Shown here: positions 28,317 through 37,362 of the stretch, one piece after another | Layout: each line of letters starts with the position of its first letter | Numbering within the stretch: position 1 is the stretch's first letter | DNA from: a virus | IMG/VR virus record: IMGVR_UViG_3300032296_004021 | Location: 1 to 40,823 of that record | Strand: one strand, 5' to 3' | DNA: 40,823 bases | Notes under the pieces: model-generated | Told to the model about the DNA's origin: nothing | The model's database searches: none | The model's input: only the letters and a program-made list of their open reading frames with translations | Position numbers and translations under genes: made by a program

Positions 28317-28571
28317 ATGAATCTTGATGTAGATTTTCTCATAAACTATTTTGACAAACTTTCGCAAATTTCCAAAAAAGAGATTGGGGAGCAGGATTCT
28401 GCTGCTGGCGGAGGTGGAGGTGGGAAAGGAAATAACCCTTCAAAATGGGCGGATACAGTAGGTGGACCGAAAAGAGGAGTTGCAAATAGTTTACCTAAAA
28501 AAGGTCAATACTGGGCATCACTAGTTGGGGGACCTGCAAGAGGTGTCGGTAACAAGTTGGGAACTGCTTAA
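28317..28571 (+). CDS. Gly-rich small protein with tag and duplicated WGGP motif
   Basis: This 84-aa protein begins MNLDVDFLINYFDKLSQISK and continues KEIGEQDSAAGG, so a helical leader ends in an IGE-Q motif. After a run of six glycines come two near-copies of a 16-residue unit: WADTVGGPKRGVANSL and WASLVGGPARGVGNKL. If the leader is cut at IGE-Q, the mature product is a 47-aa basic, Gly-rich peptide. It is the first gene of the operon with the 474-, 638- and 910-aa proteins. Confidence 0.7.
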   Translation: MNLDVDFLINYFDKLSQISKKEIGEQDSAAGGGGGGKGNNPSKWADTVGGPKRGVANSLPKKGQYWASLVGGPARGVGNKLGTA

Positions 28572-28581
28572 AAAAAATAGA

Positions 28582-30006
28582 ATGAGTAAGATAGATACTT
28601 TAAATGAAGAACTGAATAGAATTAGAACAATAATTTATGGTTCAAACCAAAATTTCTTGATAGAACAAAATGATGATTATTATTCTAGACAAGATGATTG
28701 GAATGAAAAATACAAGGCAATTAAAATTCCACAGAATTTAAAGGGAGGAGATGAATTGGCGGTACCAAAAAACACAAAAGTGAATTATTGGCAACCAAAC
28801 GATTCCAGAGTTCAATCGTTTTTCAAAGATTGGGAAGGTTCTATATGGGCCAAATATATCCCGAAAGAAAAAGATTTAGAACAAGTATTACCTGATGGAA
28901 CCGCACGTAATTTTTTTATATTCGAAGAAAAAAAATGGTATTACTCGCGAATCAAACGAATAGGGGGGAATGAGTATGGCCCTTGGAAATTAAATTGGTA
29001 TTATGACACAGAAGGAAATCCTTATGACCCGAAAAAATTTGCAGAAGGTTTAGTTGATGATAGGGGTTTTTTAGAAAGAGCGTGGGAATGGATTAAAAAT
29101 AATTGGAAGTCGATAGCTGAAGAGCTTCTTTGGGCGGTAGCCGCTGTAATCGTTGGAGCCTTAACTGGAGGTATAGGTGCTGAAGCAGTTTACGGTGTAA
29201 GAGCCGGTATGGTTGTGGCAACGATATTAGGAAGAGCAATTACTTATAGGGCTTTATGGAGATATTTGGGTGAAGCGGGAGTTTGGACTATAAAAGGAAT
29301 GATAAACATAGCCAACGGAAAAGAGGAATCAGGTGCGATTGATTTGTTATTTGGATTATTATTACCCGCGGTTCATGGTCTTGGCATAAATTCTTGGGGA
29401 TTAAAAGTGACTGAAGAAGAAGCTCTTTCACTAGCCACTAAACTTGTTGGTAAAACAGAGGCAGAAGTGATGGAATTATTAACAAAATCGGTAGCCGAAG
29501 GGGGTTTATCAAATGCGGATAAAAAGATTTTTAGACAACTTTTAGAATTAAATCCTCAAAAAGTTACTGAACAAACGAAGGCAGTTTTTAGAGAAATTAA
29601 TAATAGACTAATAGAAAGCGGTAAAGACCCAAGAACTGTTGCCGAACTTTCAGGACTAGTCTCAAAAGAAAGTATCCAAGCATTGGGAGACTACATACAT
29701 GCAAGGTGGTTCAGAAGGTTACCTGCTTATTTTATACATGATATGGTTGCAATTAATTATTTTAAAAAAATATTTGCAGCATTTGGACTTGAAGATGAGC
29801 CTGATATGGATGCATTTCAAGACGCCATGTTTAAGGCATACCAAACCGCTCCTGATAAAAACGAATTCATTAAACAAACCACAGAAATAATAAATAATTC
29901 AAAAGATTCTACCGCACTCATTAATTATTTTGAACAAAAAGGTTATATAGATACGAGTAAAATGAATATTCCTGTTTTGGAAAAAATTTACAACATTGAC
30001 AAATAA
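28582..30006 (+). CDS. Large tagged virion-type protein with hydrophobic segment
   Basis: This 474-aa protein starts MSKIDTLNEELNRIRTIIYG and continues SNQNFLIEQNDD; ELNRIR and the LIE-Q motif link it to the tags at 17205 and 30015. An N-terminal domain rich in Trp (WNEKYKAIKIPQ, WYYSRIKRIGGNEYGPWKLN) precedes a hydrophobic region (EELLWAVAAVIVGALTGGIG, then TIKGMINIANG), which may be membrane-active. The C-terminal half is helical. I chose the ATG at 28582, 10 nt after the small gene. The mix of a tag and a hydrophobic stretch fits an internal or ejection protein. No known family. Confidence 0.7.
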   Translation: MSKIDTLNEELNRIRTIIYGSNQNFLIEQNDDYYSRQDDWNEKYKAIKIPQNLKGGDELAVPKNTKVNYWQPNDSRVQSFFKDWEGSIWAKYIPKEKDLEQVLPDGTARNFFIFEEKKWYYSRIKRIGGNEYGPWKLNWYYDTEGNPYDPKKFAEGLVDDRGFLERAWEWIKNNWKSIAEELLWAVAAVIVGALTGGIGAEAVYGVRAGMVVATILGRAITYRALWRYLGEAGVWTIKGMINIANGKEESGAIDLLFGLLLPAVHGLGINSWGLKVTEEEALSLATKLVGKTEAEVMELLTKSVAEGGLSNADKKIFRQLLELNPQKVTEQTKAVFREINNRLIESGKDPRTVAELSGLVSKESIQALGDYIHARWFRRLPAYFIHDMVAINYFKKIFAAFGLEDEPDMDAFQDAMFKAYQTAPDKNEFIKQTTEIINNSKDSTALINYFEQKGYIDTSKMNIPVLEKIYNIDK

Positions 30007-30014
30007 TTATTAAT

Positions 30015-31931
30015 ATGGAAAATTTATTATTAGAAATTAATAGAAGTAGGGAGATAATGGGTTTAACCCCTAATATTATTTTGGAATCAAATGGATTTAA
30101 AATTGCATATGATTTTTGGAATAAGGTTGTTAAGAGAAGTGGTTCTTATGATGCTAAAGTTATGCAAAAGGATGTGGAAAAAGCCCTCACTAACGGAGGT
30201 GCTGGTGTAGAAAAGGCTTTGTTTAGAAAAACACTTATGCATCTTTTGGAGAAAACCACATTAACTGCGGAAGAAAGATTATTTGTCTCTGCTTTAGTCA
30301 GAAGATTTTTCACTCAAGAAATTACTGACATGGTAAATGGAATAAAGACTAAAGTTTTGGCCAATCAAGGAGGAAATCCAACTTTATGGAACAAAATGGT
30401 AACAGACCTTTCTGACCCAAATCTCACAACCGAATTTTTGACACAAAGGTTGAATCCCGCATTCAATGGGCAATTGACAGAGCTTCAGGTGCAAATGTTA
30501 AGAGATTTTGTATCACAATCTCCCATAACATTAAAAATACCAACAACAGTTCCTAATAAAATATTTAACGCAGCAGAAAGAGACATGTTATTAATGAATA
30601 GAGCTTGGGAGGATATCAAAGTTTGGGATACTGATGCAATTAATAAATTAAGAAGTAGAGCACCTGAATGGTGGAAAAAATATCAAATCTTTTGGAAAGA
30701 AGTTAAATTGATGTTTGGGGGTCTGAATAAATTAGTAGAGGAAACTCAACAATTGATTAAGACATACGAAGAAATGGCAGTCAAAGACCCAGTAGTTCTT
30801 GACCAAATAGGAGAAAATTTCAAGTTGATTGCAAGAAAAAGGGCGGACACTTATAGATACTTAAAATCTTGGTATGAAAATAATATACCGCAATCTTCCA
30901 TGATTTCTGACCACTTCAAAAGAGCAATTTTATCTAATAATTCTTATAAAGCAGCGGAAGCCTTTATTTTTAATGATGCGGAAAGAGTTAAATTTAGAGA
31001 GGAAAACGGTTCATTATCTCAAAGATTAACTAAAGCCAGAAAAATGTGGATGAAGTTAATGTTTCAAGAATTAGCGGGTATTAAATTAATATGGAATAAA
31101 TTGTTTGGTGATGGTAGCAGGTTGAAAAACTTTGTTTCAGACCCAAATTTTAAATATATGTTAAATGAGTTCGGGTGGGGAATGACATTATCCCCTGCTC
31201 AAATAAGAAAAATGGCAGAACTTTACGGGATTCCGAAAGTTTTATTGTACCAAATTCCTAAAGAATTATTAATACAATATGTAATAATAAGTGCGATATT
31301 CAGTTTTCTTAATCTTTTAAAGGATTCACTTTTAGGTTCCGTTGTTGGTTTAGAAAGATGGCAAAAAATGAAAGAAAAGTATGGTGAAACTGTGGAGTAT
31401 AAAAAGAATGAACAAGGTTTGAATGAAAAAGTAGAGAAGGATTTATCTTGGGTTCAGCAATATTGGAACTACATCAAAAATAGAGTTACGAATACTAATC
31501 TTGAAGGAGTGGCTGGTTTGGTTCCTGGACGTTGGGATAATCTTGTTCTTTCTGTAGACGATGCTATCTCTTCGATTGTTGAACTCAGCAGTACTGAGGG
31601 CAAAAGATTTAGACGAGACATTCAAGATACTTTTACTAATACTGGAAACCAAATTGATTCAGTAAGACAACAAATCAATACAACTTTAGAAAATAGAGCG
31701 AACGAAGCACAAAAAACAAATGTTACAGGAAACCTTCAAAAAGTTAAAGATTGGTTAACCTCGAAAACTCTGACTATCAAAGAAATGTCACCAACGACTG
31801 ATGGATTCATATTATATAGTGTAGAAACTAACAATAATGAACTATATAGTTTCCAATTTGATGAAACGGGTAAAATTATAAAAATCGAAAAGATTGATGC
31901 GGAAGGTAATATTTCTAATTTAGATATATAA
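30015..31931 (+). CDS. Large tagged virion-type protein
   Basis: This 638-aa protein starts MENLLLEINRSREIMGLTPN, followed by IILES (ILE-S after residue 24), the same leader type as PPK2. The body is helical and basic, with many Lys and Arg (REENGSLSQRLTKARKMWMK). One moderately hydrophobic stretch (LIQYVIISAIFSFLNLLKDS) lies near residue 425. The C-terminal part is coiled (RRDIQDTFTNTGNQIDSVRQ). It follows the 474-aa gene by 8 nt and precedes the 910-aa gene by 3 nt. Likely an internal head or ejection protein; no known family. Confidence 0.7.
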   Translation: MENLLLEINRSREIMGLTPNIILESNGFKIAYDFWNKVVKRSGSYDAKVMQKDVEKALTNGGAGVEKALFRKTLMHLLEKTTLTAEERLFVSALVRRFFTQEITDMVNGIKTKVLANQGGNPTLWNKMVTDLSDPNLTTEFLTQRLNPAFNGQLTELQVQMLRDFVSQSPITLKIPTTVPNKIFNAAERDMLLMNRAWEDIKVWDTDAINKLRSRAPEWWKKYQIFWKEVKLMFGGLNKLVEETQQLIKTYEEMAVKDPVVLDQIGENFKLIARKRADTYRYLKSWYENNIPQSSMISDHFKRAILSNNSYKAAEAFIFNDAERVKFREENGSLSQRLTKARKMWMKLMFQELAGIKLIWNKLFGDGSRLKNFVSDPNFKYMLNEFGWGMTLSPAQIRKMAELYGIPKVLLYQIPKELLIQYVIISAIFSFLNLLKDSLLGSVVGLERWQKMKEKYGETVEYKKNEQGLNEKVEKDLSWVQQYWNYIKNRVTNTNLEGVAGLVPGRWDNLVLSVDDAISSIVELSSTEGKRFRRDIQDTFTNTGNQIDSVRQQINTTLENRANEAQKTNVTGNLQKVKDWLTSKTLTIKEMSPTTDGFILYSVETNNNELYSFQFDETGKIIKIEKIDAEGNISNLDI

Positions 31932-31934
31932 TTT

Positions 31935-34667
31935 ATGAAGAAAAAAAATTTCATATTCGAACAAAGCATGTCAGATGCGGAGAAAAAGAGGTACGATTTT
32001 TTAAAGTCGAGAGGATGGGAAGATGCTCCTGCTGCTGATTTTGTAAGAAAAAAAGATGATTATGATTACACAAGTATAAATGCATTTGTATTATTAAGAA
32101 AGAAAAAAAGTTTACAGCCATTAGATGGTGACTCAACAAAATTTTTAGGAAAATATAGTGGAAAAGATTTTTTTTCTAAATTTGAAATAGTTCAGGGTTC
32201 AGAGGGTTTAGAAATAAAAAAATCTGCGGCAAAAACTAAACTTATTAAAACATCTGATAACAATTTTGAAGGTAAAATTATTGGTATCGATTTTGCAATA
32301 GAATTTGACGTTGAAGGGGAGAATGTTAAAGGAGGGACGATTCTATATAATCAGTTAGGAACAGAAAAAACTATACAATTTACCAAGGAATCACAAACTC
32401 CACCACCTCAGCCTGACCCGAACCAAAAACCGTCATCTTGTACTGATACATCTGAATGGGCGTGTATTGAAAAATTTGCATGTAAATATAATACTGACAC
32501 AGAGAAGTCTTCAGATGGTAAACAGAGAACATTATATGGAGGTGAAAATAATGAAATTGCAATTATTTTCAATCAAGATAAAACTTTAATTTATAGAAAA
32601 AAGGGTTCTTCTGACGCTTCAGGTAAATGGAGCTGTTCAGGGGATATTTTATATTATGAATTTCCTGATGGTAAAAAAATAAAGTGTGAAGATGGAAATT
32701 GTAAAGTTGATTCTCCAGGAAGCGGTAGTACACCGAGTCCCGAATCAGATGAGAAATCTTGTGAGACTCAAGTTGATTGCTCAACTATAGATGTAGATGA
32801 TGTTTTAGATGGAAAGAAAAGTTATAAGATGTGTATGAAATGCTCGACGATAAAAGAAATACAAGAAATCCCTGAATTCAGATTAAAATATTTTTATAAT
32901 CTTCGACAAGCCGGAAAACCTGAAATTACAGACAATATATTTGGTCCAATTATGAAAAAAACTGTTGAAGAATATCAAGACCAATATTTTCTTAAGATTG
33001 ATGGGATAATAGGGAAGGAAACTTTGTCAAAACTTTTAAACGTACCGATTATGGAACAGAAAAACAAAAAAAATATACTATTAGAACAAACTTCGATAAG
33101 GTCGAGAATTGAAAAAGAAGGATATAAATGGATTGAAGTTAAACAAGCCTTCGAAAAAGAATTTGCTAGTAAAGGGTTTCCGATGGGAAGTAAAGAAAGA
33201 AACATGCAACTTTGGAGTGAGTGGAGCAAAAATGGTTGGAGACCCAAAAAAAATGAACCCACACCTATTAATCCTGTAAAAGATGAACCTATACAAGATG
33301 ACCCCGAAGGTTTAAAAACGGCAACTGAAATTTTCACACAATCAGGTGTTATTAATTGTTTGAAACAACTCAAAAAATATCAATTAGTTAACGAAACTCC
33401 TCAAAAGGGAACTAATGGTTATTATTTGAAATTAAAAAATATTGGTACTTATACCGACCGTGAGTATTTTTTCTATACAGACGGCTCATTTAAAAAACTA
33501 TGGGGAAGACGAGGTCATGTCACCATGACTGCAGAACAAATGAAAGAATCAGGGTTTTGTCCTGAATTCTTTCAGTATTTAGAAAAAAGAGCCATAGGAA
33601 CTTCAGGTTCAGCAGGAACTAGTGGTTCGGCTGGAACAAGTGGTTCAGCGGGAACATCAGGTTCGGCAGGCACTTCGGGTTCAGCGGGAACATCAGGTTC
33701 GGCAGGCACTTCGGGTTCAGCGGGAACTAGTGGAAATTTGACAAAAAAGGATATAAGACAGTTAACAAAAAAAACCAAAAAATTACAAAGGGGAGAAAAA
33801 ATCAACAAAAGACAATGTAGATTAAGTATTGAACAATACTACAAAGCTTATAAAGGCGGGTTTACTTTGGAGGACTTTGAAGATACCAAACAAATTGTTA
33901 AAACCTGTATTGCTCAACACGGTGAAGATTTCGACAAGGACACAAATGATAAGGTGTATGAATTAAAAAGGATTAACAAGTATTGGGATGCGAAATATAA
34001 ACCTTTCCAAATTGTTGATTCAATTAAAAAAAGAAATTCAATTATAAAAGAAACTCTGAAAGAAAAATTATTTGAAATTTCAGAGCAAAAACAAAACTTA
34101 CAATTTAAGAAAAATATTACTGAAAGTAGATTAATTCCATTCGTTGAAAACATAAAGAATTTTAAAACTTCATCTTTTGATAAAAAAGTAAAAACAGGAT
34201 TCAGATTTATCAAAGAGGTTTCACAATTGAAGAAGAATAATATTTTATCTGAAGAATTGGGAGATGTTTTCAAAGGTCTATTTGGAGACTCGTTCTCGGG
34301 TCTATTAGACACGATGGCTAAACCAATGATTGATTCAGTTCTTTCCAAATTGGAAATTCCTCAAGGGATGAAAGAAGAAATTCTCACCAACATTTTGAAC
34401 AATAAAGTAGAGTTGTTAGAAAACATAAACTCTTGTGATGATTTTTCAAATTTTATATCACAAGAAATGTCTTTAGTTATCTCCAAAAAAGTTGAGTCCG
34501 AATCAATAACGGGAAATCAAATGATTGATGATTCAATAATTGAACTTATGACAAGTGAAAACTTCCAAGAAATTCTCAACGAGCATATCAAAACAGAAGT
34601 ATGTGATTTATTCGACAAATATGTCGAAAACGCGAAGAATTTGATTACAAAAATCACCCAAGATTGA
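31935..34667 (+). CDS. Large tagged protein with peptidoglycan-binding-like domain and GTSGSA repeats
   Basis: This 910-aa protein begins [20 protein letters not shown], with IFE-Q as a possible cleavage site. A Cys-containing lipocalin-like beta region follows (about 140-250). A PG_binding_1-like domain lies near 300-370 ([40 protein letters not shown]). Next, [20 protein letters not shown] repeats the N-terminal pattern with LLE-Q. A flexible GTSGSA linker (7.5 units) separates the helical C-terminal third, which has ISE-Q and ITE-S motifs. I infer a multidomain precursor cut into pieces during head maturation; the peptidoglycan-binding part suits cell entry. Confidence 0.75.
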   Translation: MKKKNFIFEQSMSDAEKKRYDFLKSRGWEDAPAADFVRKKDDYDYTSINAFVLLRKKKSLQPLDGDSTKFLGKYSGKDFFSKFEIVQGSEGLEIKKSAAKTKLIKTSDNNFEGKIIGIDFAIEFDVEGENVKGGTILYNQLGTEKTIQFTKESQTPPPQPDPNQKPSSCTDTSEWACIEKFACKYNTDTEKSSDGKQRTLYGGENNEIAIIFNQDKTLIYRKKGSSDASGKWSCSGDILYYEFPDGKKIKCEDGNCKVDSPGSGSTPSPESDEKSCETQVDCSTIDVDDVLDGKKSYKMCMKCSTIKEIQEIPEFRLKYFYNLRQAGKPEITDNIFGPIMKKTVEEYQDQYFLKIDGIIGKETLSKLLNVPIMEQKNKKNILLEQTSIRSRIEKEGYKWIEVKQAFEKEFASKGFPMGSKERNMQLWSEWSKNGWRPKKNEPTPINPVKDEPIQDDPEGLKTATEIFTQSGVINCLKQLKKYQLVNETPQKGTNGYYLKLKNIGTYTDREYFFYTDGSFKKLWGRRGHVTMTAEQMKESGFCPEFFQYLEKRAIGTSGSAGTSGSAGTSGSAGTSGSAGTSGSAGTSGSAGTSGSAGTSGNLTKKDIRQLTKKTKKLQRGEKINKRQCRLSIEQYYKAYKGGFTLEDFEDTKQIVKTCIAQHGEDFDKDTNDKVYELKRINKYWDAKYKPFQIVDSIKKRNSIIKETLKEKLFEISEQKQNLQFKKNITESRLIPFVENIKNFKTSSFDKKVKTGFRFIKEVSQLKKNNILSEELGDVFKGLFGDSFSGLLDTMAKPMIDSVLSKLEIPQGMKEEILTNILNNKVELLENINSCDDFSNFISQEMSLVISKKVESESITGNQMIDDSIIELMTSENFQEILNEHIKTEVCDLFDKYVENAKNLITKITQD
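33597..33734 (+). repeat. 18-bp tandem repeat coding for GTSGSA
   Basis: Seven units of 18 bp (each GTSGSA) plus a partial GTSG unit. Copies differ at third codon positions (GGA ACT AGT, GGC ACT TCG and others), so protein sequence is conserved more than DNA. It forms a flexible linker in the 910-aa protein. Confidence 0.9.
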
Positions 34668-34716
34668 TGTAATCAGAATAAAAGAACAAAAATAAAAAGG
34701 GGGTGTTCTAAATTCT

Positions 34717-34743
34717 AAAAGAAGGGTTTTTAACCCTTCTTTT
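34717..34743. terminator. Bidirectional terminator between the virion-type operon and clpP-like gene
   Basis: AAAAGAAGGGTT (34717-34728) pairs with AACCCTTCTTTT (34732-34743). The stem has T-runs in both directions and includes the stop codon of the ClpP-like gene. Confidence 0.88.
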
Positions 34744-35407
34744 TTGTTTTAACAATTTCATCAATAATTCCGTATTCAAGAGCCTGTTGGCTATCCAACC
34801 ACAAGTCTCGAGTTGCATCTTGTTTAACCTGTTCAGGGTCTTTCCCACAATATTCACCAAGAAGTTCAAAAAGTGTGTTGTTAATCTTTGACCACTCTTT
34901 CATGGAGATTTCGGCATCTTGGATGTTACCAACCGCACCTCCTGATGATTGATGAAGCATGGTTCGAGAAAATTTAAGTGAGCTTCGTTTTCCCTTTGTT
35001 CCTGCACCGAGTAAGATTGAACCCATAGAAGCTGCCATACCTGTATTTACAGTTCGGATGTCACAGGCAATATAATTCATAACATCGACCATAGACAATC
35101 CTGATTTAACAGAACCACCAGGTGAATCGATATGCATCGTGATGTCGGTTTTATCGGAATTATCCAAGAACATAAGTTGGGCTTGGACAATTGTAGACAT
35201 TCTATCATCAACACCACCAGCAACCCATATAATCCTATCACGCATCAAACGAGAGAAAATATCAATTTGAGTTGCCCTCATTTCTCTTTCTTCCAAGATA
35301 TAAGGAGTCATGGAAGATTCAATTTGCGTTAGATGATTGTGAAGGTCCAACGAACCTTTACCCAAATGTTTTACATAGTAGTTTTGAAAATCTTGTCCGA
35401 TTGTCAT
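34730..35407 (-). CDS. clpP: ClpP-like serine protease
   Basis: This 225-aa protein has the ClpP fold signature: HIDSPGGSV (92-100), NTGMAASMGSILL with the nucleophile Ser127, TMLHQSSGG with His152, and RDLWLDSQQALEYGIIDEI with Asp201. Host ClpP degrades proteins with an AAA+ partner. Phage ClpP-like proteins are used either as head-maturation proteases or as host-like proteases. The HQP of usual ClpP is HQS here. It should be cytoplasmic. As no other prohead protease is visible in the window, it is a candidate for processing the tagged proteins, though true prohead proteases of T4 type belong to another fold. Confidence 0.93.
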   Translation of the reverse strand: MTIGQDFQNYYVKHLGKGSLDLHNHLTQIESSMTPYILEEREMRATQIDIFSRLMRDRIIWVAGGVDDRMSTIVQAQLMFLDNSDKTDITMHIDSPGGSVKSGLSMVDVMNYIACDIRTVNTGMAASMGSILLGAGTKGKRSSLKFSRTMLHQSSGGAVGNIQDAEISMKEWSKINNTLFELLGEYCGKDPEQVKQDATRDLWLDSQQALEYGIIDEIVKTKKKG

Positions 35408-35430
35408 AAATGAATATTTGAAGTTAGAAA

Positions 35431-35721
35431 TTACTCTGTTTCGTCGGAAATAATAGTTCCGAATTGCTCAGCCGCTTTGGGATTTCGTCTCATGAAAATC
35501 TGATAAGCAGTTTCATATCTTGAAAGTTCGATTTGACAAGGAAAGTTTTCCGAGTCAATAGAATCACAGAGTTTTTGCAGACTATCTCTTTGATACTGCA
35601 TTTTAACAAGTTCAATATTTTTCTTTTCAACTTTGAGTCTGTTGACATCCTGTCTTAACAGGGTCCAAAGAAAACTCAAAGAAACAATTACGAAGGCGAT
35701 TTTGAAAAATTTATCATTCAT
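35431..35721 (-). CDS. Membrane-anchored coiled-coil protein
   Basis: This 96-aa protein has one membrane helix near the N-terminus (IAFVIVSLSFLWTLL, 8-22), then a charged helical stretch (NRLKVEKKNIELVKMQYQRD) and an acidic end (AAEQFGTIISDETE). A pair of cysteines (CDSIDSENFPC) may form a disulphide in the periplasm. It lies 23 nt before the ClpP-like gene on the same strand. Function unknown; it could hold a partner at the membrane. Confidence 0.6.
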   Translation of the reverse strand: MNDKFFKIAFVIVSLSFLWTLLRQDVNRLKVEKKNIELVKMQYQRDSLQKLCDSIDSENFPCQIELSRYETAYQIFMRRNPKAAEQFGTIISDETE

Positions 35722-35748
35722 TTTAAAAAAGTATTAAAAGTTTTTGAA

Positions 35749-36234
35749 TTAAACAAATGTATTTTGATATTCACTCCAAACCTCTTTCAATTTCAGATTT
35801 TCTTCAATAAGAGTTGGAGCAAATGGTTTGTGTTTCATTTTCATCTTGGCTTCTTCGGGAGTGGAATCGGCTTTTTTCAAATTACACTTAAAACAAGAAG
35901 TCACAAGATTTGTCCATTCATTTGTTCCACCTCTTGATTTTGGAATTACATGGTCGATTGTAAGATTTCTACTTGAACCACAATACACACATTCATAATC
36001 ATCTCTTTTATAAATCCTATTTCTACTTGGACGAATGTTCTTTGTGTGATACCTAATATAGCGAAGAAGACGAATTATGAGAGGTCTGACATACTTCTTA
36101 TACCCAGATGTAATAGGAGACTCATCCGAACGGATTATTTCAGCTTTCCCCTTATCTACCAACACAAACCCCCTTTGAAAACTTGTGACATTTAAAGGGG
36201 TATAATCGTAGTTTAAAACCAACACACCACTCAT
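35749..36234 (-). CDS. HNH endonuclease
   Basis: This 161-aa protein starts MSGVLVLNYDYTPLNVTSFQ, the usual beginning of a common bacterial HNH family (VLVLNxDYxPLNV). The nuclease core has CVYCG (82-86), LTIDHVIPKSRGG (91-103) with the catalytic His95, TNLVTSCFKCNLKKAD (108-123) and a second CxxC pair. It should cut double-stranded DNA with metal. A TATTTTTG element upstream on the minus strand fits a Bacteroidota promoter. Such genes are often found near phage terminases, but no terminase is present here. Confidence 0.92.
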   Translation of the reverse strand: MSGVLVLNYDYTPLNVTSFQRGFVLVDKGKAEIIRSDESPITSGYKKYVRPLIIRLLRYIRYHTKNIRPSRNRIYKRDDYECVYCGSSRNLTIDHVIPKSRGGTNEWTNLVTSCFKCNLKKADSTPEEAKMKMKHKPFAPTLIEENLKLKEVWSEYQNTFV

Positions 36235-36283
36235 AGAGAAATAAATTTTTACAAAAATATGAGTTTTATGTAAAAAAACAAAA

Positions 36284-36448
36284 TTATCTTACAAGAATTA
36301 CTTCTGAACTAACAATTTCTCCTGTCGTATGAATAGCATCGATTCTTATTGCAACAGGTGCGGTATTAACATTCACCTCTTCTTTTTCTGTCTTATTGCA
36401 AGACAAGACCAATAAACTTAAACTTAATAAACCGATAATTTTTTTCAT
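36284..36448 (-). CDS. 54-aa lipoprotein
   Basis: The protein begins MKKIIGLLSLSLLVLSCNKT with lipobox LVLSC and Cys17. The mature peptide (VNVNTAPVAIRIDAIHTTGE) is short and beta-like. I chose the ATG at 36448, since the longer frame lacks a proper signal start. It follows the 188-aa secreted protein by 4 nt, so they are likely co-expressed. Function unknown. Confidence 0.65.
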   Translation of the reverse strand: MKKIIGLLSLSLLVLSCNKTEKEEVNVNTAPVAIRIDAIHTTGEIVSSEVILVR

Positions 36449-36452
36449 TTTA

Positions 36453-37019
36453 TTATAATTTAATTTTAGCAACATATTTTTTATGACCAATAATTTTGTC
36501 AGGAAATAATAACATTACATTTTTGAAGTTCACACCATCAGGGCTAACCTTGATAATATAATGACTTAAATCACTATCTTCTTCGACCTCAAAAGTTATT
36601 TCAATTGTTTTCGAATCCAATCTTTTTCCTTGAAAACTTTTGAACTTTATGGGTAATACCGTTCCTACCTGATTGTCGTTTTCGACCCAACCACTATCAG
36701 GAATACTGTTTACACAAAAACTTGTTGCCCTTGCTTTGACGTGTTCATCTTCAGATGGAATACCAGGAACAAATAGAATATAAGTCCCATTGGCAGGAAT
36801 TACTATCTCAACTAATTGATTTGTATGTAATATAAAATACTGAGCGTTGACCTGACAATTTTGTTTATTAACAATTGCAAATTGAAAATTACCTGTTTGG
36901 GAATTATAACCAACATAATCGATTCTTATAACAGAATTTTCATTTACTAAACCTCCATTTTGAGAGAAACCAAAATATGAGGAAATAAGGAAGGATAATA
37001 GGATTAAAAACTTTTTCAT
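36453..37019 (-). CDS. Secreted beta-rich protein
   Basis: This 188-aa protein has a signal peptide (MKKFLILLSFLISSYFGFSQ). The mature part is beta-rich, with VIRIDYVGYNSQTGNFQFAI, GTYILFVPGIPSEDEH and KTIEITFEVEEDSDLSHYII. The pattern ..YIIKVSPDGVNFKNVMLLF is like a fibronectin type III strand pair. It could be a surface-exposed or periplasmic binding protein. No catalytic motif seen. The lipoprotein gene follows closely. Confidence 0.65.
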   Translation of the reverse strand: MKKFLILLSFLISSYFGFSQNGGLVNENSVIRIDYVGYNSQTGNFQFAIVNKQNCQVNAQYFILHTNQLVEIVIPANGTYILFVPGIPSEDEHVKARATSFCVNSIPDSGWVENDNQVGTVLPIKFKSFQGKRLDSKTIEITFEVEEDSDLSHYIIKVSPDGVNFKNVMLLFPDKIIGHKKYVAKIKL

Positions 37020-37083
37020 ATGATGAATGTATAACTGAATAATAATAAGTGTATAGTTTATTGTCCAATTAATTCGACAAAAA

Positions 37084-37105
37084 AAGAGGTCATTTCTGAC
37101 CTCTT
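37084..37105 (-). terminator. Rho-independent terminator
   Basis: AAGAGGTCA (37084-37092) pairs with TGACCTCTT (37097-37105). On the minus strand a TTTTTTT run follows. It would end a transcript coming from the 37.13-37.25 kb region. Confidence 0.8.
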
Positions 37106-37128
37106 GATATTAAACGATTTTAATTTGT

Positions 37129-37248
37129 TTATGGTTTGAGATTTTCCAGTTCTCTTAACACCAATTTCTCATACATTAAATTCCAAAAGACACCACAGTG
37201 TTTTTGTCTTCTTAAAAATAAATATCTCGAAAATTTTCCCAAAGTCAA
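37129..37248 (-). CDS. Possible 39-aa basic peptide
   Basis: From a TTG start the frame reads LTLGKFSRYLFLRRQKHCGV, then FWNLMYEKLVLRELENLKP. The composition is protein-like and a minus-strand terminator lies right after it. There is no ATG near the start, and a TATTTAT box falls inside the frame, so the true start may be later or the frame may be chance. Confidence 0.3.
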   Translation of the reverse strand: MTLGKFSRYLFLRRQKHCGVFWNLMYEKLVLRELENLKP

Positions 37249-37257
37249 TTTTTTTTC

Positions 37258-37265
37258 TATCTTTG
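37258..37265 (+). promoter_or_regulatory. Bacteroidota-type -7 element (TATCTTTG) of tRNA
   Basis: TATCTTTG ends 10 nt before the tRNA(CAU) at 37276, matching the element in front of the tRNA-like gene at 8587. This recurring link between TAnnTTTG and tRNA genes supports host RNA polymerase use. Confidence 0.65.
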
Positions 37266-37275
37266 TAAAACAAAT

Positions 37276-37352
37276 GGACCCTTAGCTCAGTCGGTTAGAG
37301 CATCTGACTCATAATCAGGGGGTCGTAGGTTCAAGCCCTACAGGGTCCACCA
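37276..37352 (+). tRNA. tRNA with CAU anticodon (Ile2 or elongator Met)
   Basis: Acceptor GGACCCT/AGGGTCC, anticodon loop CTCATAA (CAT), T-arm GTAGG-TTCAAGC-CCTAC, discriminator A and an encoded CCA. The G1-C72 pair excludes initiator tRNA. Similarity of the 5' half and GGTCG variable region to tRNA-Ile2 of E. coli suggests Ile(CAU), read as AUA after lysidine modification, but Met is possible. Confidence 0.95.
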
Positions 37353-37362
37353 AAATTTTTTT

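Noticed and set aside
33572-33808. Minus-strand frame with VPAEP repeats
   Set aside because: It is the antisense reading of the GTSGSA repeat in the 910-aa gene and has no start region of its own.
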